Shown piece by piece: positions 1-9,444 of a stretch of 64,000 nucleotides of DNA. Source of the DNA: Uliginosibacterium flavum (GTDB lineage Bacteria; Pseudomonadota; Gammaproteobacteria; Burkholderiales; Rhodocyclaceae); NCBI RefSeq assembly GCF_040566545.1, contig NZ_JBEWZI010000008.1:137173-201172 (forward strand), read 5' to 3'. Positions within the stretch are counted from its first letter, which is position 1, and each line of letters opens with the position of its first letter. The position numbers were made by a program, and so were the translations under genes. The notes under the pieces are model-generated. The model saw only the letters and a list, made by a program, of their open reading frames with translations. It searched no databases and was not told the origin of the DNA.

Positions 1-711
1 CAGAGCAGCTCGCGCTATCTGGCTGCGCCGCTGACCTGGTCCGCGCCGCTCGCCGCCAGCAAGGGCGACTCGGATCTGAAGCCCGGCGAATACCGTTTCC
101 GTCTGGCGCAGCCCTTGCCACTGGCGCGCCTGCGCATCACCCTGCCGCCGGGCAACCAATTGCTGCCTGTCGAGATATTGACGCCCGGGCGCGAGCGCCG
201 ACACTGGCGCAGCCTCGCCCGCAGCGTGGCCTACCGCATCACCGACAAGAGCCGCGAGTGGAGCAACAGCGAAATCGCCCTGCCCGGCTACGCCCTGCAG
301 GAATTCGTGCTGCGCATCGATCCGCGTCTGAACCCCTTGAGTGAAGGCCCGCAGCTGAGCTTCGCACTGCAACCGGCGCAGCTGGTCTTCCTCGCCAGCG
401 GCACGCCGCCCTACACCCTGGCCGTTGGCAACAAGGACGCGAAGGACGCAGCCCTCGGTGCTGCCACGCTGGTGCCCGGCTTCGGCCAGCCCGGCAGCCC
501 GGAAATCGTCGCCGCCAGCGTTGCCAGCGAAGCCGTGAAGATCGCCGCCCAGAGCGCCTCTTCAGGCAGCAGCCCGGCCGCAACACAGACTCCGTCAGAG
601 GAAAAAGACTGGAAGAAAATCGCCCTGTGGGGCGTGCTGGTGCTGGGCGTGCTGGGCATGGGCGCGATGGCCTGGCAGTTGATCACCCAGATGAACAAAG
701 ACAAAGCCTGA
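1..711 (+). CDS. DUF3999 family membrane protein (3' part only)
   Basis: The reading frame is open from the first base, so the gene starts left of the window; 236 C-terminal residues are visible. The segment carries the PPYTLA motif and the flanking strand-rich sequence I associate with DUF3999 proteins, followed by an Ala/Ser/Pro-rich linker and a single C-terminal membrane helix (KKIALWGVLVLGVLGMGAMA region) before a short charged tail. This predicts a periplasmic beta-rich domain anchored by its C-terminus. DUF3999 genes usually neighbour a DUF2339 membrane protein, which would lie outside the window. Function is unknown. Family assignment is from memory of the motif and is moderately sure. 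Confidence 0.7.
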   Translation, partial: QSSSRYLAAPLTWSAPLAASKGDSDLKPGEYRFRLAQPLPLARLRITLPPGNQLLPVEILTPGRERRHWRSLARSVAYRITDKSREWSNSEIALPGYALQEFVLRIDPRLNPLSEGPQLSFALQPAQLVFLASGTPPYTLAVGNKDAKDAALGAATLVPGFGQPGSPEIVAASVASEAVKIAAQSASSGSSPAATQTPSEEKDWKKIALWGVLVLGVLGMGAMAWQLITQMNKDKA

Positions 712-725
712 GGATAGAGCCAGCC

Positions 726-1166
726 ATGATTGAATCACTTGGATTGTTTGATCGGCAGGTTGCGGAGGAGCTATTTGCGATTCATCCCGAATGGCAAGCG
801 TTCGCTCGCGCCGAAGATGATTGCGGAGAAAATGCGCTGATTGTGTCCTTGCGCGCCCCAAACCCTAGGATTAAAGAACCCCTCGTAATCACAACTGAAG
901 AACAAGAAGTCTCTGTCTTCTTCGATACGTACCACGGGCACTTCAACGAACTAAACGATGGCGCCTTGTCACTGGCAGAAAAAATCACGTCAGATCAATA
1001 CAGCATTGTTTCATTCTGGCGTGATGCGCAATTTTGCTGCTCCAGTCTCTGCGAAAACTCAGCGCTACCAAGCTCCAACGACGACTATCCCTATGCAAAT
1101 AGAATCGTTTTCCGCTCATGGAGCGGGGAACACGACAAAGAGTTATCGTGTATTGGAAGAGATTAA
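726..1166 (+). CDS. Hypothetical protein, AT-richer orphan
   Basis: A 146-aa soluble protein with no signal peptide or membrane helix. I chose the ATG at 726, 14 bases after the preceding stop; the frame is open further upstream, but that extension overlaps the DUF3999 gene. The protein is acidic, with several Cys and aromatic residues (for example SFWRDAQFCCSSLCEN). I recognise no family. Its codon usage is clearly more AT-rich than both neighbours, which suggests recent acquisition. By size and composition it could be an immunity-type or SUKH-like protein, but no diagnostic motif is visible. Confidence 0.6.
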   Translation: MIESLGLFDRQVAEELFAIHPEWQAFARAEDDCGENALIVSLRAPNPRIKEPLVITTEEQEVSVFFDTYHGHFNELNDGALSLAEKITSDQYSIVSFWRDAQFCCSSLCENSALPSSNDDYPYANRIVFRSWSGEHDKELSCIGRD

Positions 1167-1217
1167 AAATGCCCGACACACGCTAATGCGCTCCGACCCA
1201 AGGAACACCCCAAACCC

Positions 1218-2150
1218 ATGCCCGCCCTGAATCTTGACCGCAACAGCACGGACATCGTGCTGATCGTCGATGACGTGCCGGACAACCTCGCCGTGCTGCA
1301 CGATGCGCTGGATGAGTCCGGCTTCACCGTGCTGGTCGCCATCAATGGTGAATCGGCGCTGGCCCGGGCGCGCCAGAGCCTGCCGGACATCATCCTGCTC
1401 GACGCGATGATGCCGGGCATGGATGGTTTCGAGGTGGCGCGCCGGCTCAAGGCTGATTTCTCCACGCGCCATATCCCGATCATTTTCATGACAGGCTTGA
1501 CCGAGACGGAACACGTCGTCGCGGCCTTCAACGCAGGCGGCACCGATTACATCACCAAGCCGGTACGCACCGGCGAAGTGATCGCCCGCGTGCACAGCCA
1601 TCTGGCCAGCGCGCGGCAGATGAAGCAGGCGCGCAGTGCGCTGGATGCCTTCGGCCAGGCGACGATCGCGGTGCGTCCCGAATCGGCCCGCATCACCTGG
1701 CAAACCCCGCTGGCCCGGCGCCTGCTCGCCAACTATTTCGATGCCGAGCAGGAACACGCCCCGGACGCGATCCTCAACTGGCTGGCCGCGAGCCGCGAGC
1801 CCGGCGCGCCGACCCTGCCGCTGAACATTGTGCGCGACAGCCGCCGCCTGATTTTCACCCTGCACGATCAGACCGCCGATGGCGAATGGCTGCTGGTGCT
1901 GCGCGAGGAAAACGATGCGACGCAGATCGAAGCGCTGATCAGCGGCTTCACGCTGACCCGCAAGGAGGCCGAGGTGCTCTACTGGGTTACCAAAGGCAAG
2001 ACCAGCCCGGACATTGGCGAGATCCTTGGCTCCAGTCCGCGCACGGTGAATAAACACCTCGAACACGTCTACGAGAAACTCGGCGTGGAAACACGCACGG
2101 CCGCCGCCAATCTGGCGCTGAACCGCCTGCGTCTGGGCTCGCCGGAATGA
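1218..2150 (+). CDS. Response regulator with LuxR-type DNA-binding domain
   Basis: A 310-aa transcriptional response regulator. Residues 12-125 form a receiver domain with acidic pair D18/D19, phospho-acceptor D62 in LLDAMMPGMDG, T92 and K114. Residues about 130-235 are a linker domain I do not recognise. The C-terminus (about 240-305) is a LuxR-family helix-turn-helix containing LTRKEAEVLYWVTKGKTSPDIGE in two parts and the SPRTVNKHLEHVYEKLGV recognition region. It should bind DNA upon phosphorylation. No histidine kinase gene is adjacent, so its partner is elsewhere. The stop codon overlaps an in-frame ATG (2147) of the downstream yejA frame, but the likelier yejA start is later. Confidence 0.88.
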   Translation: MPALNLDRNSTDIVLIVDDVPDNLAVLHDALDESGFTVLVAINGESALARARQSLPDIILLDAMMPGMDGFEVARRLKADFSTRHIPIIFMTGLTETEHVVAAFNAGGTDYITKPVRTGEVIARVHSHLASARQMKQARSALDAFGQATIAVRPESARITWQTPLARRLLANYFDAEQEHAPDAILNWLAASREPGAPTLPLNIVRDSRRLIFTLHDQTADGEWLLVLREENDATQIEALISGFTLTRKEAEVLYWVTKGKTSPDIGEILGSSPRTVNKHLEHVYEKLGVETRTAAANLALNRLRLGSPE

Positions 2151-2203
2151 GTGCCTTGCCGATGTTTGGGCGACGTGCACTTTATTGGCGGATCTTTGGC
2201 AGA

Positions 2204-4027
2204 ATGCGCCTCATGTATCGCCTCCTGCTCGCTCTACTCCTGCTGCCCGCCCTGCTGCCTCCCGCCTGGGCCGCGCACGCCTACGCCCAGTTCGGCGACA
2301 TCAAGTACAAGCCCGGCTTCCAGCACTTCGAGTGGGTCAATCCGGCTGCGCCCAAGGGTGGCGAGATCACGCTGGTGGCGCCGACGACCTCCAGCCAGTA
2401 TGACAAGTACAATCCTTTCACACTCAAGGGAACCTCGCCGCCGGGGCTGGGTGATCTGGTTTTCGAAACCCTGCTGACCGGCACGCTGGACGAGCCGACC
2501 ACGGCCTACGGTCTGCTGGCCGAGGACGTGAGCGTCGCAGCCGACAAACGCTCGGCGACCTTCCGCCTGAATGCCAAGGCTCGTTTTCAGAATGGTTCGC
2601 CGGTGCTGGCCAAGGATGTGAAGTACAGTTTCGAGCGCCTGACCAGCAAAGAGGCGCATCCCGGCTATGCCAACATGCTTGCCGATGTGAAGAGCGCCAC
2701 CGTTCTGAGCGAGCGCAGCATCCGCTTCGACTTCAAACAGGGCAGCGCCGAACTGCCGCTGATCGTGGGTGGCCTGCCGGTGTTCAGCCACAGCTGGGGG
2801 GCGGGCAAAAAGTTCGACGAGGTGATCATGGACAAGCCGATCGCCAGCGGCCCCTATCGCATCGCTGCGGAAACCTTCGGCCGCGACATCAGCTATGAGC
2901 GCAATCCGGATTACTGGGCCAAGGATCTGCCCGTGCGGCGCGGCCAGTACAACTTTGATCACATCAATTACCGCATCTACAGCGATGAGGTTGTACAGAC
3001 CGAAGCCTTCAAGGCCGGCGAGTTCGATTACATCCAGGTCTTCATTGCGCGGCAGTGGGCACGCGCCTACGTAGGCCCGAAATTCGATTCGGGTGAGATC
3101 ATCAAACGCCGGCTGCCGAGCCGCAACTCAAGCGACTTTCAGGGTTTCCTGTTCAACACGCGACGCGACAAGTTCAAGGATGTGCGCGTGCGCGAGGCGC
3201 TGGAGGCCACGATGGATTACGAGTGGATGAACCGCCAGCTGTTTTACGGCTCCTACACCCGCGTGCAGGGCTATTTCCCGGGCGGCGACTTCGAAGCGCA
3301 AGGACTGCCTGGCCCTGACGAGTTGGCCCTGCTGAAACCCTTGCGCAGCAAGCTTGCGCAAGCCGTATTCACGCAGCCCGTGCCCCTGCCGCCCAGCACC
3401 GACGCCCCTGCCAGCCTGCGCGACAATCTGCGCCAGGCCCGCGACCTGCTCGCCGAAGCCGGCTGGACTTACCGCGAGGGCGCGCTGCGCAACACCAAGG
3501 GCGAGCCCTTCACCATCGAGTTTCTGGAAACACAATCGCAAGGCGGCAGCTTCGGCCGCGTCCTGACACCGATGTTCAAGAATCTGGAGAAACTCGGCAT
3601 CCAGGCGAGCATCCGCATCATCGATTCCGCCATCATGCAAAAGCGCATGGACGTGTTCGACTTCGACATCCTCACGACGCGCATCCCCGGCCGCGAAGCC
3701 CCCGGCAGCGAATTGCGCGACCGCTTCTCGTCACAGGCGGCCGTCACGGAAGGTTCGTCCAATCTGGCAGGGGTCAAGGATCCTGCGGTGGATGCCCTGC
3801 TGGACAAGACGCTGGCCGCCACGACCCGCCCGCAACTGGTCGCCGCCCTGCGCGCACTGGATCGCGTGCTGCGCTTTGGCCATTACAGCCTGCCGCAGTG
3901 GTACAGCAACAGTTTTCGCGTAGCCTGGCGCAGCGGCAAATTCGGTCAGCCCGAAGTAATGCCCGCGTACTATCAGCCGGAAGTCTGGCTCACCGCAAGC
4001 TGGTGGGCGCTGCCCAAGAAGGATTGA
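2204..4027 (+). CDS. yejA: ABC transporter substrate-binding protein YejA (family 5)
   Basis: Periplasmic binding protein for peptides; in enterics YejABEF imports microcin C and short peptides. It has a Sec signal peptide (MYRLLLALLLLPALLPPAWA then AHA) and the YejA hallmarks FEWVNPAAPKGG near the N-terminus, NPDYWAKDLPVRRGQYNFD and VREALEATMDYEWMN. The frame is open back to 2147, overlapping the previous stop as ATGA, but that would add a non-signal-like N-terminus. Starts at 2204 or 2213 give a normal signal peptide and 607 or 604 residues, matching the family length. It is the first gene of yejABEF, with only 4 bases to yejB. Confidence 0.9.
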   Translation: MRLMYRLLLALLLLPALLPPAWAAHAYAQFGDIKYKPGFQHFEWVNPAAPKGGEITLVAPTTSSQYDKYNPFTLKGTSPPGLGDLVFETLLTGTLDEPTTAYGLLAEDVSVAADKRSATFRLNAKARFQNGSPVLAKDVKYSFERLTSKEAHPGYANMLADVKSATVLSERSIRFDFKQGSAELPLIVGGLPVFSHSWGAGKKFDEVIMDKPIASGPYRIAAETFGRDISYERNPDYWAKDLPVRRGQYNFDHINYRIYSDEVVQTEAFKAGEFDYIQVFIARQWARAYVGPKFDSGEIIKRRLPSRNSSDFQGFLFNTRRDKFKDVRVREALEATMDYEWMNRQLFYGSYTRVQGYFPGGDFEAQGLPGPDELALLKPLRSKLAQAVFTQPVPLPPSTDAPASLRDNLRQARDLLAEAGWTYREGALRNTKGEPFTIEFLETQSQGGSFGRVLTPMFKNLEKLGIQASIRIIDSAIMQKRMDVFDFDILTTRIPGREAPGSELRDRFSSQAAVTEGSSNLAGVKDPAVDALLDKTLAATTRPQLVAALRALDRVLRFGHYSLPQWYSNSFRVAWRSGKFGQPEVMPAYYQPEVWLTASWWALPKKD

Positions 4028-4031
4028 CACC

Positions 4032-5072
4032 ATGTGGTCCTACATTCTCAAACGCCTGCTGCTGATGATCCCGACCCTGCTCGGGGTGCTGACCATCACT
4101 TTTCTGGTGATCCAGTTCGTGCCGGGCGGGCCGGTAGAGCAGATGGTCTCGCAACTGCAGGGCCGCAACGCGGTGGGTGAGAGCGGTGGTGCGGGCGGCG
4201 GGGCCTATCGCGGGCGCCAGGGCGTTGATGCTAAACGCATCGAAGAAATCCGCGCCCTGTACGGTTTCGACAAGCCGCCACTGGAGCGCTACACGCAAAT
4301 GATCGGCCAGTTCGCGCGCTTCGATCTGGGTAAGAGCTTTTTCCACAACAAGCCGGTGTGGCAACTGATCAAGGAAAAGCTGCCGGTGTCGATCTCGCTG
4401 GGGTTGTGGAGCTTCTTCCTGACCTATCTGATCTCGGTGCCACTGGGCATCACCAAAGCGGTGCGCGCGGGCTCGCGCTTTGATACCGGCACGACCTTCA
4501 TCGTGCTGCTCGGCTTTGCCATCCCGAGCTTCGTGATGGGTGTGCTGCTGCTGGTGCTGCTTGGCGGCGGCAGCTTCGTGCAATGGTTCCCGCTACGCGG
4601 GCTGACCTCGGCCAACTGGGAAACCCTGAGTCTGGGCGGCCGCATTCTTGATTATTTGTGGCACATCACCCTGCCGGTGATTTCGATGACCCTGGGCAGC
4701 TTCGCCGTGATCACGCTGATGACCAAGAATTCGGTGCTCGAAGAGATCCGCAAACAGTACGTGATGACGGCCCGCGCCAAGGGCCTTTCCGAGCGCACGG
4801 TGCTGTGGCGCCACGTCTTCCGCAATGCGCTGATCCCGATCATGACCGGCTTTCCGGCGGCTTTCGTCGGCGCCTTCTTCAGCGGCTCGCTGCTAATTGA
4901 AACCCTGTTCTCTCTGGACGGACTGGGCCGGCTTTCCTACGAATCCGTCATGCGTCGCGACTACCCGGTGGTGCTGGGCAGCCTCTTCCTGTTCACCCTG
5001 ATCGGACTGATCACCACCCTGATCCGCGATTTAAGCTATCTGTGGGTTGATCCGCGGGTGAAGTATGAGTGA
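4032..5072 (+). CDS. yejB: Peptide ABC transporter permease YejB
   Basis: A 346-aa inner-membrane permease of the DppB/OppB type. An N-terminal helix (ILKRLLLMIPTLLGVLTITFLVI) is followed by a periplasmic stretch with a Gly-rich insert (about residues 50-65) and five further helices. The EAA-like cytoplasmic loop that docks on the ATPase is visible near YVMTARAKGLSERTVLWRHV. It pairs with YejE to form the membrane channel for the peptide bound by YejA. It overlaps yejE by 8 bases, implying translational coupling. Confidence 0.93.
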   Translation: MWSYILKRLLLMIPTLLGVLTITFLVIQFVPGGPVEQMVSQLQGRNAVGESGGAGGGAYRGRQGVDAKRIEEIRALYGFDKPPLERYTQMIGQFARFDLGKSFFHNKPVWQLIKEKLPVSISLGLWSFFLTYLISVPLGITKAVRAGSRFDTGTTFIVLLGFAIPSFVMGVLLLVLLGGGSFVQWFPLRGLTSANWETLSLGGRILDYLWHITLPVISMTLGSFAVITLMTKNSVLEEIRKQYVMTARAKGLSERTVLWRHVFRNALIPIMTGFPAAFVGAFFSGSLLIETLFSLDGLGRLSYESVMRRDYPVVLGSLFLFTLIGLITTLIRDLSYLWVDPRVKYE

Positions 5073-6126
5073 CGCAATGCGCAAGCCTTCCACCTCCCAA
5101 AGCCCCGCCCGCCGCGCCTGGCAGCGCTTCAAGTCCAATCATCTGGGCTACTGGAGCCTGCTGATTTTCGGGGGACTGTTCGTGATCAGTCTGGCGGCCG
5201 AGCTGCTCTCCAACGACAAGCCGATTCTGGCGCGCTACGAGGGCCACTGGTATGCGCCTATCGTACAGACCCTACCCGAGACGACTTTCGGCGGCGATTT
5301 CCACACGCCCACGGATTACCTCGACCCCTTCATCCGCGCGCAATTTGCCAAGCCCGGCAACTTCGCGCTGTTCCCGCCCAATCCCTATCACTACAGCAGC
5401 ATCAACTATTTCTCGGCCGAACCGAATCCGGCGCAGCCCAGCCAAGCCAACTGGGTCGGCACCGATGACCGGGGCCGCGACCTGCTGGCCCGCCTGCTTT
5501 ACGGCTTCCGCGTTTCGGTGCTGTTTGCGCTGGCCGTCACCGCGCTGTGTGCCGTCTGGGGCGTCGTCTACGGTGCGATCCAGGGCTTCTTTGCTGGCTG
5601 GACGGATATCGGCATGGAACGCGCCGTCGAGATCTGGGGCGCCATGCCGGTGCTCTACATGCTGATCATCTTCTCCGCCCTGTTCTCGCCCAGCATTCCG
5701 CTGCTCGTGACGCTGATCGCGGCCTTCGGCTGGCTGGGCATCGCCGCCTACGTGCGCGCCGAATTCCTGCGCAACCGTACGCTGGATTACGTGCGCGCCG
5801 CCCGCGCCCTGGGCCAGAGCAAGCGCAAGATCATCTTCCGCCACATCCTGCCTAACGCCCTGACGCCGGTCGTGACCCTGATTCCCTTCGAAATGGCCGG
5901 AGCCATCGGTTCGCTGACCGCTCTGGATTTCCTCGGCCTCGGCGCACCGCCCGGCACCCCCAGCCTCGGTGAGTTGCTGGCGCAGGGCAAGGCCAATCTG
6001 GATGCCTGGTGGATATCGCTGGCGACCTTCACGGTGCTGGTCGGCATGCTCCTGCTGCTGATCCTGATCGGCGATGCGCTGCGCGATGCGCTGGATCCGC
6101 GCAAGCAGATGGAGGACGCGGCATGA
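5065..6126 (+). CDS. yejE: Peptide ABC transporter permease YejE
   Basis: A 353-aa permease of the DppC/OppC type. It has an N-terminal cytoplasmic segment, a first helix (LGYWSLLIFGGLFVISLAAELL) and a long periplasmic loop typical of YejE (residues about 45-130, containing WYAPIVQTLPETTFGGDF). Then comes the WVGTDDRGRDLLARLLYGFR motif before the transmembrane core and the EAA loop (YVRAARALGQSKRKIIFRHI). It is the heterodimer partner of YejB and ends in an ATGA overlap with yejF. Confidence 0.93.
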   Translation: MSDAMRKPSTSQSPARRAWQRFKSNHLGYWSLLIFGGLFVISLAAELLSNDKPILARYEGHWYAPIVQTLPETTFGGDFHTPTDYLDPFIRAQFAKPGNFALFPPNPYHYSSINYFSAEPNPAQPSQANWVGTDDRGRDLLARLLYGFRVSVLFALAVTALCAVWGVVYGAIQGFFAGWTDIGMERAVEIWGAMPVLYMLIIFSALFSPSIPLLVTLIAAFGWLGIAAYVRAEFLRNRTLDYVRAARALGQSKRKIIFRHILPNALTPVVTLIPFEMAGAIGSLTALDFLGLGAPPGTPSLGELLAQGKANLDAWWISLATFTVLVGMLLLLILIGDALRDALDPRKQMEDAA

Positions 6127-7733
6127 GTACGCCCCTGCTCGAAGTCCGCGATCTGTCGATTGCCTTCGGCCCGCGCGAAGTCGTGCACAAAGCCTCCTTC
6201 ACCCTTGCTGCGGGTGAAAAGCTGGCGCTGGTAGGCGAATCCGGCTCGGGCAAGACGGTCAGCGCGATGAGCTGCCTGCGCCTGATCGAAGCCGCGAAAC
6301 TCTCCGGCAGCATCAAGTTCGAAGGCCGCGAAGTGCTGAGCATGAACGCGCGCGAGCTGCAGCAACTGCGCGGCGGCGAAATCGCGGTGATCTTTCAGGA
6401 ACCGATGACGGCGCTGAATCCGGTGATGACGGTCGGCGCTCAGATCGTCGAAACCCTGCAGCTGCACAAGGGTCTGAATCGCAGTGAGGCGCGCCAGCAG
6501 GCGATCGCTGCGCTGGAGCGCGTAGGTATCACCGAAGCCGCGCGGCGCATCGACAGCTTCCCGCACCAACTCTCCGGCGGGCAGCGCCAGCGCGCGATGA
6601 TCGCCATGGCCCTGGCCTGCGATCCGAAAGTACTGATCGCCGACGAACCGACGACGGCGCTGGATGTGACGATCCGCCACCAGATCCTCGACCTGCTGGA
6701 TGAACTGCGCCGCGAGCGCGGTCTGGCGGTGCTGCTGATCACCCACGATCTGAATCTGGTGCGCCGCTTTGCCGACAAGGTGGTCGTCATGGAAAACGGC
6801 ATTCTGGTGGAGCAAGGCCCGACAGCCGCGCTGATGGACGATCCGCAGCACCCCTATACGCAGAAGCTCGTCAATAGCCGGCCTCGGAGGGATGTGGCTG
6901 AAGCGGCGCGCGGTGCCTTGCTCTGCGCCGAGGGCGTGCGCGTCGACTATCCGGTTCCCCTGCCCGGCTTCAAGGGCTGGTTCAAGAAGGGAAGTTTCAC
7001 CGCCGTCGAGCCCCTCAGCTTTCAGCTCTCGCCGGGTGAGACGCTCGGCGTGATCGGCGAATCCGGTTCGGGTAAAACTTCACTGGCCCTCGCACTCCTC
7101 AATCTCACGCCCGCGCAAGGCGTCGTGCGGCTGGGCAAGGAGCAATGGGGCGATGCGGGCAGCAAGGGACGGCGCGAACAGGAACGCTCGCTGCGCCAGC
7201 GCATTCAGGTTGTCTTTCAGGACCCCTTGTCTTCGCTCTCACCACGCATGACAATCGAACAGATCGTCGGTGAGGGGCTGGAAATCCACGCGCCAAAACT
7301 CCGGCCGACTCAGCGCCGTGAACGCGTGATCGCCGCACTGCGGGATGTCGGCTTGCACGAGAACGACCGCATCGACACGCTGCTCGGGCGCTATCCGCAC
7401 GAGTTTTCCGGCGGCCAGCGCCAGCGCATCGCGATCGCCCGCGCGCTGATCGTGAAACCGCAGATCGTGGTGCTGGACGAGCCCACCAGCGCGTTGGATG
7501 TCACGATCCAGCAGCAGGTGCTCAAGCTGCTCGCCGACCTGCAGCGCAAGTACCGCCTTGCCTATGTGCTGGTCACCCATGACATCGACGTGATCCGCGC
7601 CATGGCACACACGGTGCTGGTGATGAAGGACAGCCGGGTTGTTGAATCCGGCAGCCTCGATGAAATCCTCAGCACGCCGCGCAGCGACTACACCCGCAGC
7701 CTGATTGCGAGCGCTGAGGCGTACATCTGCTGA
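6123..7733 (+). CDS. yejF: Peptide ABC transporter double ATPase YejF
   Basis: A 536-aa protein with two ABC ATPase domains in one chain. The first has Walker A GESGSGKT (residues 38-45), signature LSGGQRQR and Walker B LIADEP. The second repeats GESGSGKT, FSGGQRQR and VVLDEP. I chose the ATG at 6123, which overlaps the yejE stop as ATGA; the frame is open further upstream inside yejE, but those starts are shadows. The protein energises YejBE in the cytoplasm. yejABEF is complete and in the enteric order. Confidence 0.93.
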   Translation: MSTPLLEVRDLSIAFGPREVVHKASFTLAAGEKLALVGESGSGKTVSAMSCLRLIEAAKLSGSIKFEGREVLSMNARELQQLRGGEIAVIFQEPMTALNPVMTVGAQIVETLQLHKGLNRSEARQQAIAALERVGITEAARRIDSFPHQLSGGQRQRAMIAMALACDPKVLIADEPTTALDVTIRHQILDLLDELRRERGLAVLLITHDLNLVRRFADKVVVMENGILVEQGPTAALMDDPQHPYTQKLVNSRPRRDVAEAARGALLCAEGVRVDYPVPLPGFKGWFKKGSFTAVEPLSFQLSPGETLGVIGESGSGKTSLALALLNLTPAQGVVRLGKEQWGDAGSKGRREQERSLRQRIQVVFQDPLSSLSPRMTIEQIVGEGLEIHAPKLRPTQRRERVIAALRDVGLHENDRIDTLLGRYPHEFSGGQRQRIAIARALIVKPQIVVLDEPTSALDVTIQQQVLKLLADLQRKYRLAYVLVTHDIDVIRAMAHTVLVMKDSRVVESGSLDEILSTPRSDYTRSLIASAEAYIC

Positions 7734-7756
7734 TCTGGCCCGCAAAAATTCAGCGT

Positions 7757-7890
7757 GCCCTAACATTCCCTCCCCTTTTAAGGGGGAGGGCAAGGGTGGG
7801 GGTAAAATTTTAAGTTAAGGACTGGCCTTGTTGAACGAGACAACCCCCATCCCAACCTTCCCCCTAAAAAGGGGAAGGAGCCGTTTGGGC
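7757..7890 (-). repeat. Composite intergenic repeat, copy 1
   Basis: The stretch lies between the convergent yejF and dnaB genes. It contains two G-run/C-run hairpins, one around 7767-7790 and one around 7855-7880, separated by about 65 bases. Read on the minus strand it matches 53236-53436 almost base for base across both hairpins and the TTGT..GTTCAACAAGGCC centre. The copy at 53236 carries an extra insert of roughly 68 bases. Being at gene 3' ends, it may also act as a transcript-end structure. Confidence 0.75.
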
Positions 7891-7936
7891 ACACTCCACT
7901 CAGCGCTCCAACTTCATCAGGCTGGATCTACAAAGC

Positions 7937-9343
7937 TCAATACCCCGAGCTTTGCGCGTAGTTTTCGAAGCGCGTGTATTCGCCGATGAAGGTCAGCGGC
8001 ACCACGCCGGTCGAGCCATTCCGGTGCTTACCGATGATCAGCTCGGCCTTGCCCTTGTCTTCGGTGTCCGGATTGTAGATCTCGTCCCGATACACGAACA
8101 TGATGATGTCGGCATCCTGCTCCAGAGCGCCGGATTCGCGCAGATCGGACATCACCGGACGCTTGTTGGGACGCTGTTCAAGGCTTCGGTTGAGCTGCGA
8201 CAGGGCCATGATCGGCACGTGCAATTCCTTGGCCAGCGACTTCACCGAACGCGAAATTTCCGACAGCTCGGCGGCGCGGTTGTCGCTTTCCTTGTGCGAA
8301 GTCATCAGCTGCAAGTAGTCGATGACGATCAGGCCGAGCTTGCCATGCTGGCGATGCAGTCGCCGCGCCCGCGCCCGCAAGTCGATCGGATTGAGGCCTG
8401 GCGTTTCATCGATATAGATCGGCGCCTCGTGCAGCTTACCCAGCGCGTAGGACAGGCGCTGCCACTCGTCATCATTGAGCTTGCCGGTGCGCAGACGGTG
8501 CTGATCAAGCCGCCCGATGGACGAGATGAAACGCATCACGAGTTGAGTGGCCGGCATTTCCATCGAGAACACGGCTACCGGCAACTGGGCTTCCAGCGCC
8601 ACGCTTTCGGCGATGTTCAGCGCGAACGAGGTCTTGCCCATACCGGGACGACCGGCGACGATGATCATGTCGGTCGGCTGCAAGCCGGAGGTCATCTGAT
8701 CCAGATCGGCCAGGCCGGTCGGTACGCCAGTCACGGCCGCCGGATTGTCGCGGTCGTACAGTTCCTGGATGCGATCCACCACTTGCCCGAGTACGGGCTG
8801 GATGGGCACCAGGCCGGTGTTCTGCCGGCTGCCTTCGTCGCGAATGTTCAAGATATTGGCTTCAGCCTCGTCCAGAATCAGACTCGCATCGCGGCCGGAC
8901 GGCGCCAGCGCCTTGGCGGCAATTTCATCGCCCACGGTGACGAGTTTGCGCAGGATGGCCCGCTCGCGCACGATCTCGGCATAGCGGCGGATATTGGCCG
9001 CAGAGGGCGTGTTGTTGGCGATCTCGGCGATATAGGCCAGGCCGCCCACGTGCTGCGCATCGCCGCTTTTGTCGAGCGACTCGAACACCGTCACTACGTC
9101 GGCGGGCCGGCCCTGTTCGATCAACTTGGCGACGTGATGGAAAATCCGCCGGTGCTCGTCGCGATAGAAATCGACTTCCCGCACCAGATCCGCAATCCGG
9201 TCCCAAGCTGCGTTATCCAGCAGCACCCCGCCGATCAATGCCTGCTCGGCTTCTACCGAGTGCGGCGGAAGCTTGAGCGCCGCCATCTGTGGATCAAAGC
9301 TGGGGGGCTGATTGGAAAAGTCGTTGTCGCGAGAGCGGGCCAT
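7937..9343 (-). CDS. dnaB: Replicative DNA helicase DnaB
   Basis: A 468-aa hexameric helicase that unwinds the replication fork. Residues about 25-130 are the DnaB N-terminal domain (PPHSVEAEQALIGG, VLLDNAAWDRI). The C-terminal RecA-like domain has Walker A GRPGMGKT, Walker B LIVIDYLQLM and the switch region ALSQLNRSLEQR, with RESGALEQDAD near the end. Length fits the family and no intein is present. The ATG at 9343 gives a short polar N-terminus. It is monocistronic, with a structured intergenic element on each side. Confidence 0.96.
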   Translation of the reverse strand: MARSRDNDFSNQPPSFDPQMAALKLPPHSVEAEQALIGGVLLDNAAWDRIADLVREVDFYRDEHRRIFHHVAKLIEQGRPADVVTVFESLDKSGDAQHVGGLAYIAEIANNTPSAANIRRYAEIVRERAILRKLVTVGDEIAAKALAPSGRDASLILDEAEANILNIRDEGSRQNTGLVPIQPVLGQVVDRIQELYDRDNPAAVTGVPTGLADLDQMTSGLQPTDMIIVAGRPGMGKTSFALNIAESVALEAQLPVAVFSMEMPATQLVMRFISSIGRLDQHRLRTGKLNDDEWQRLSYALGKLHEAPIYIDETPGLNPIDLRARARRLHRQHGKLGLIVIDYLQLMTSHKESDNRAAELSEISRSVKSLAKELHVPIMALSQLNRSLEQRPNKRPVMSDLRESGALEQDADIIMFVYRDEIYNPDTEDKGKAELIIGKHRNGSTGVVPLTFIGEYTRFENYAQSSGY

Positions 9344-9444
9344 GGGCGTTTCGGTTTTTCTAAAGAACGGAGTTTAACTGCTGCAGGAAGGCAGCGTGCG
9401 CCGAAAGTAGCGCAATGCGGAGAGGCGCGCTCAGCAAAGCGCTT

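Noticed and set aside
2147..2203. yejA start overlapping the response regulator stop
   Set aside because: It would place 19-22 extra residues before a normal signal peptide, and the family length fits 2204 or 2213.
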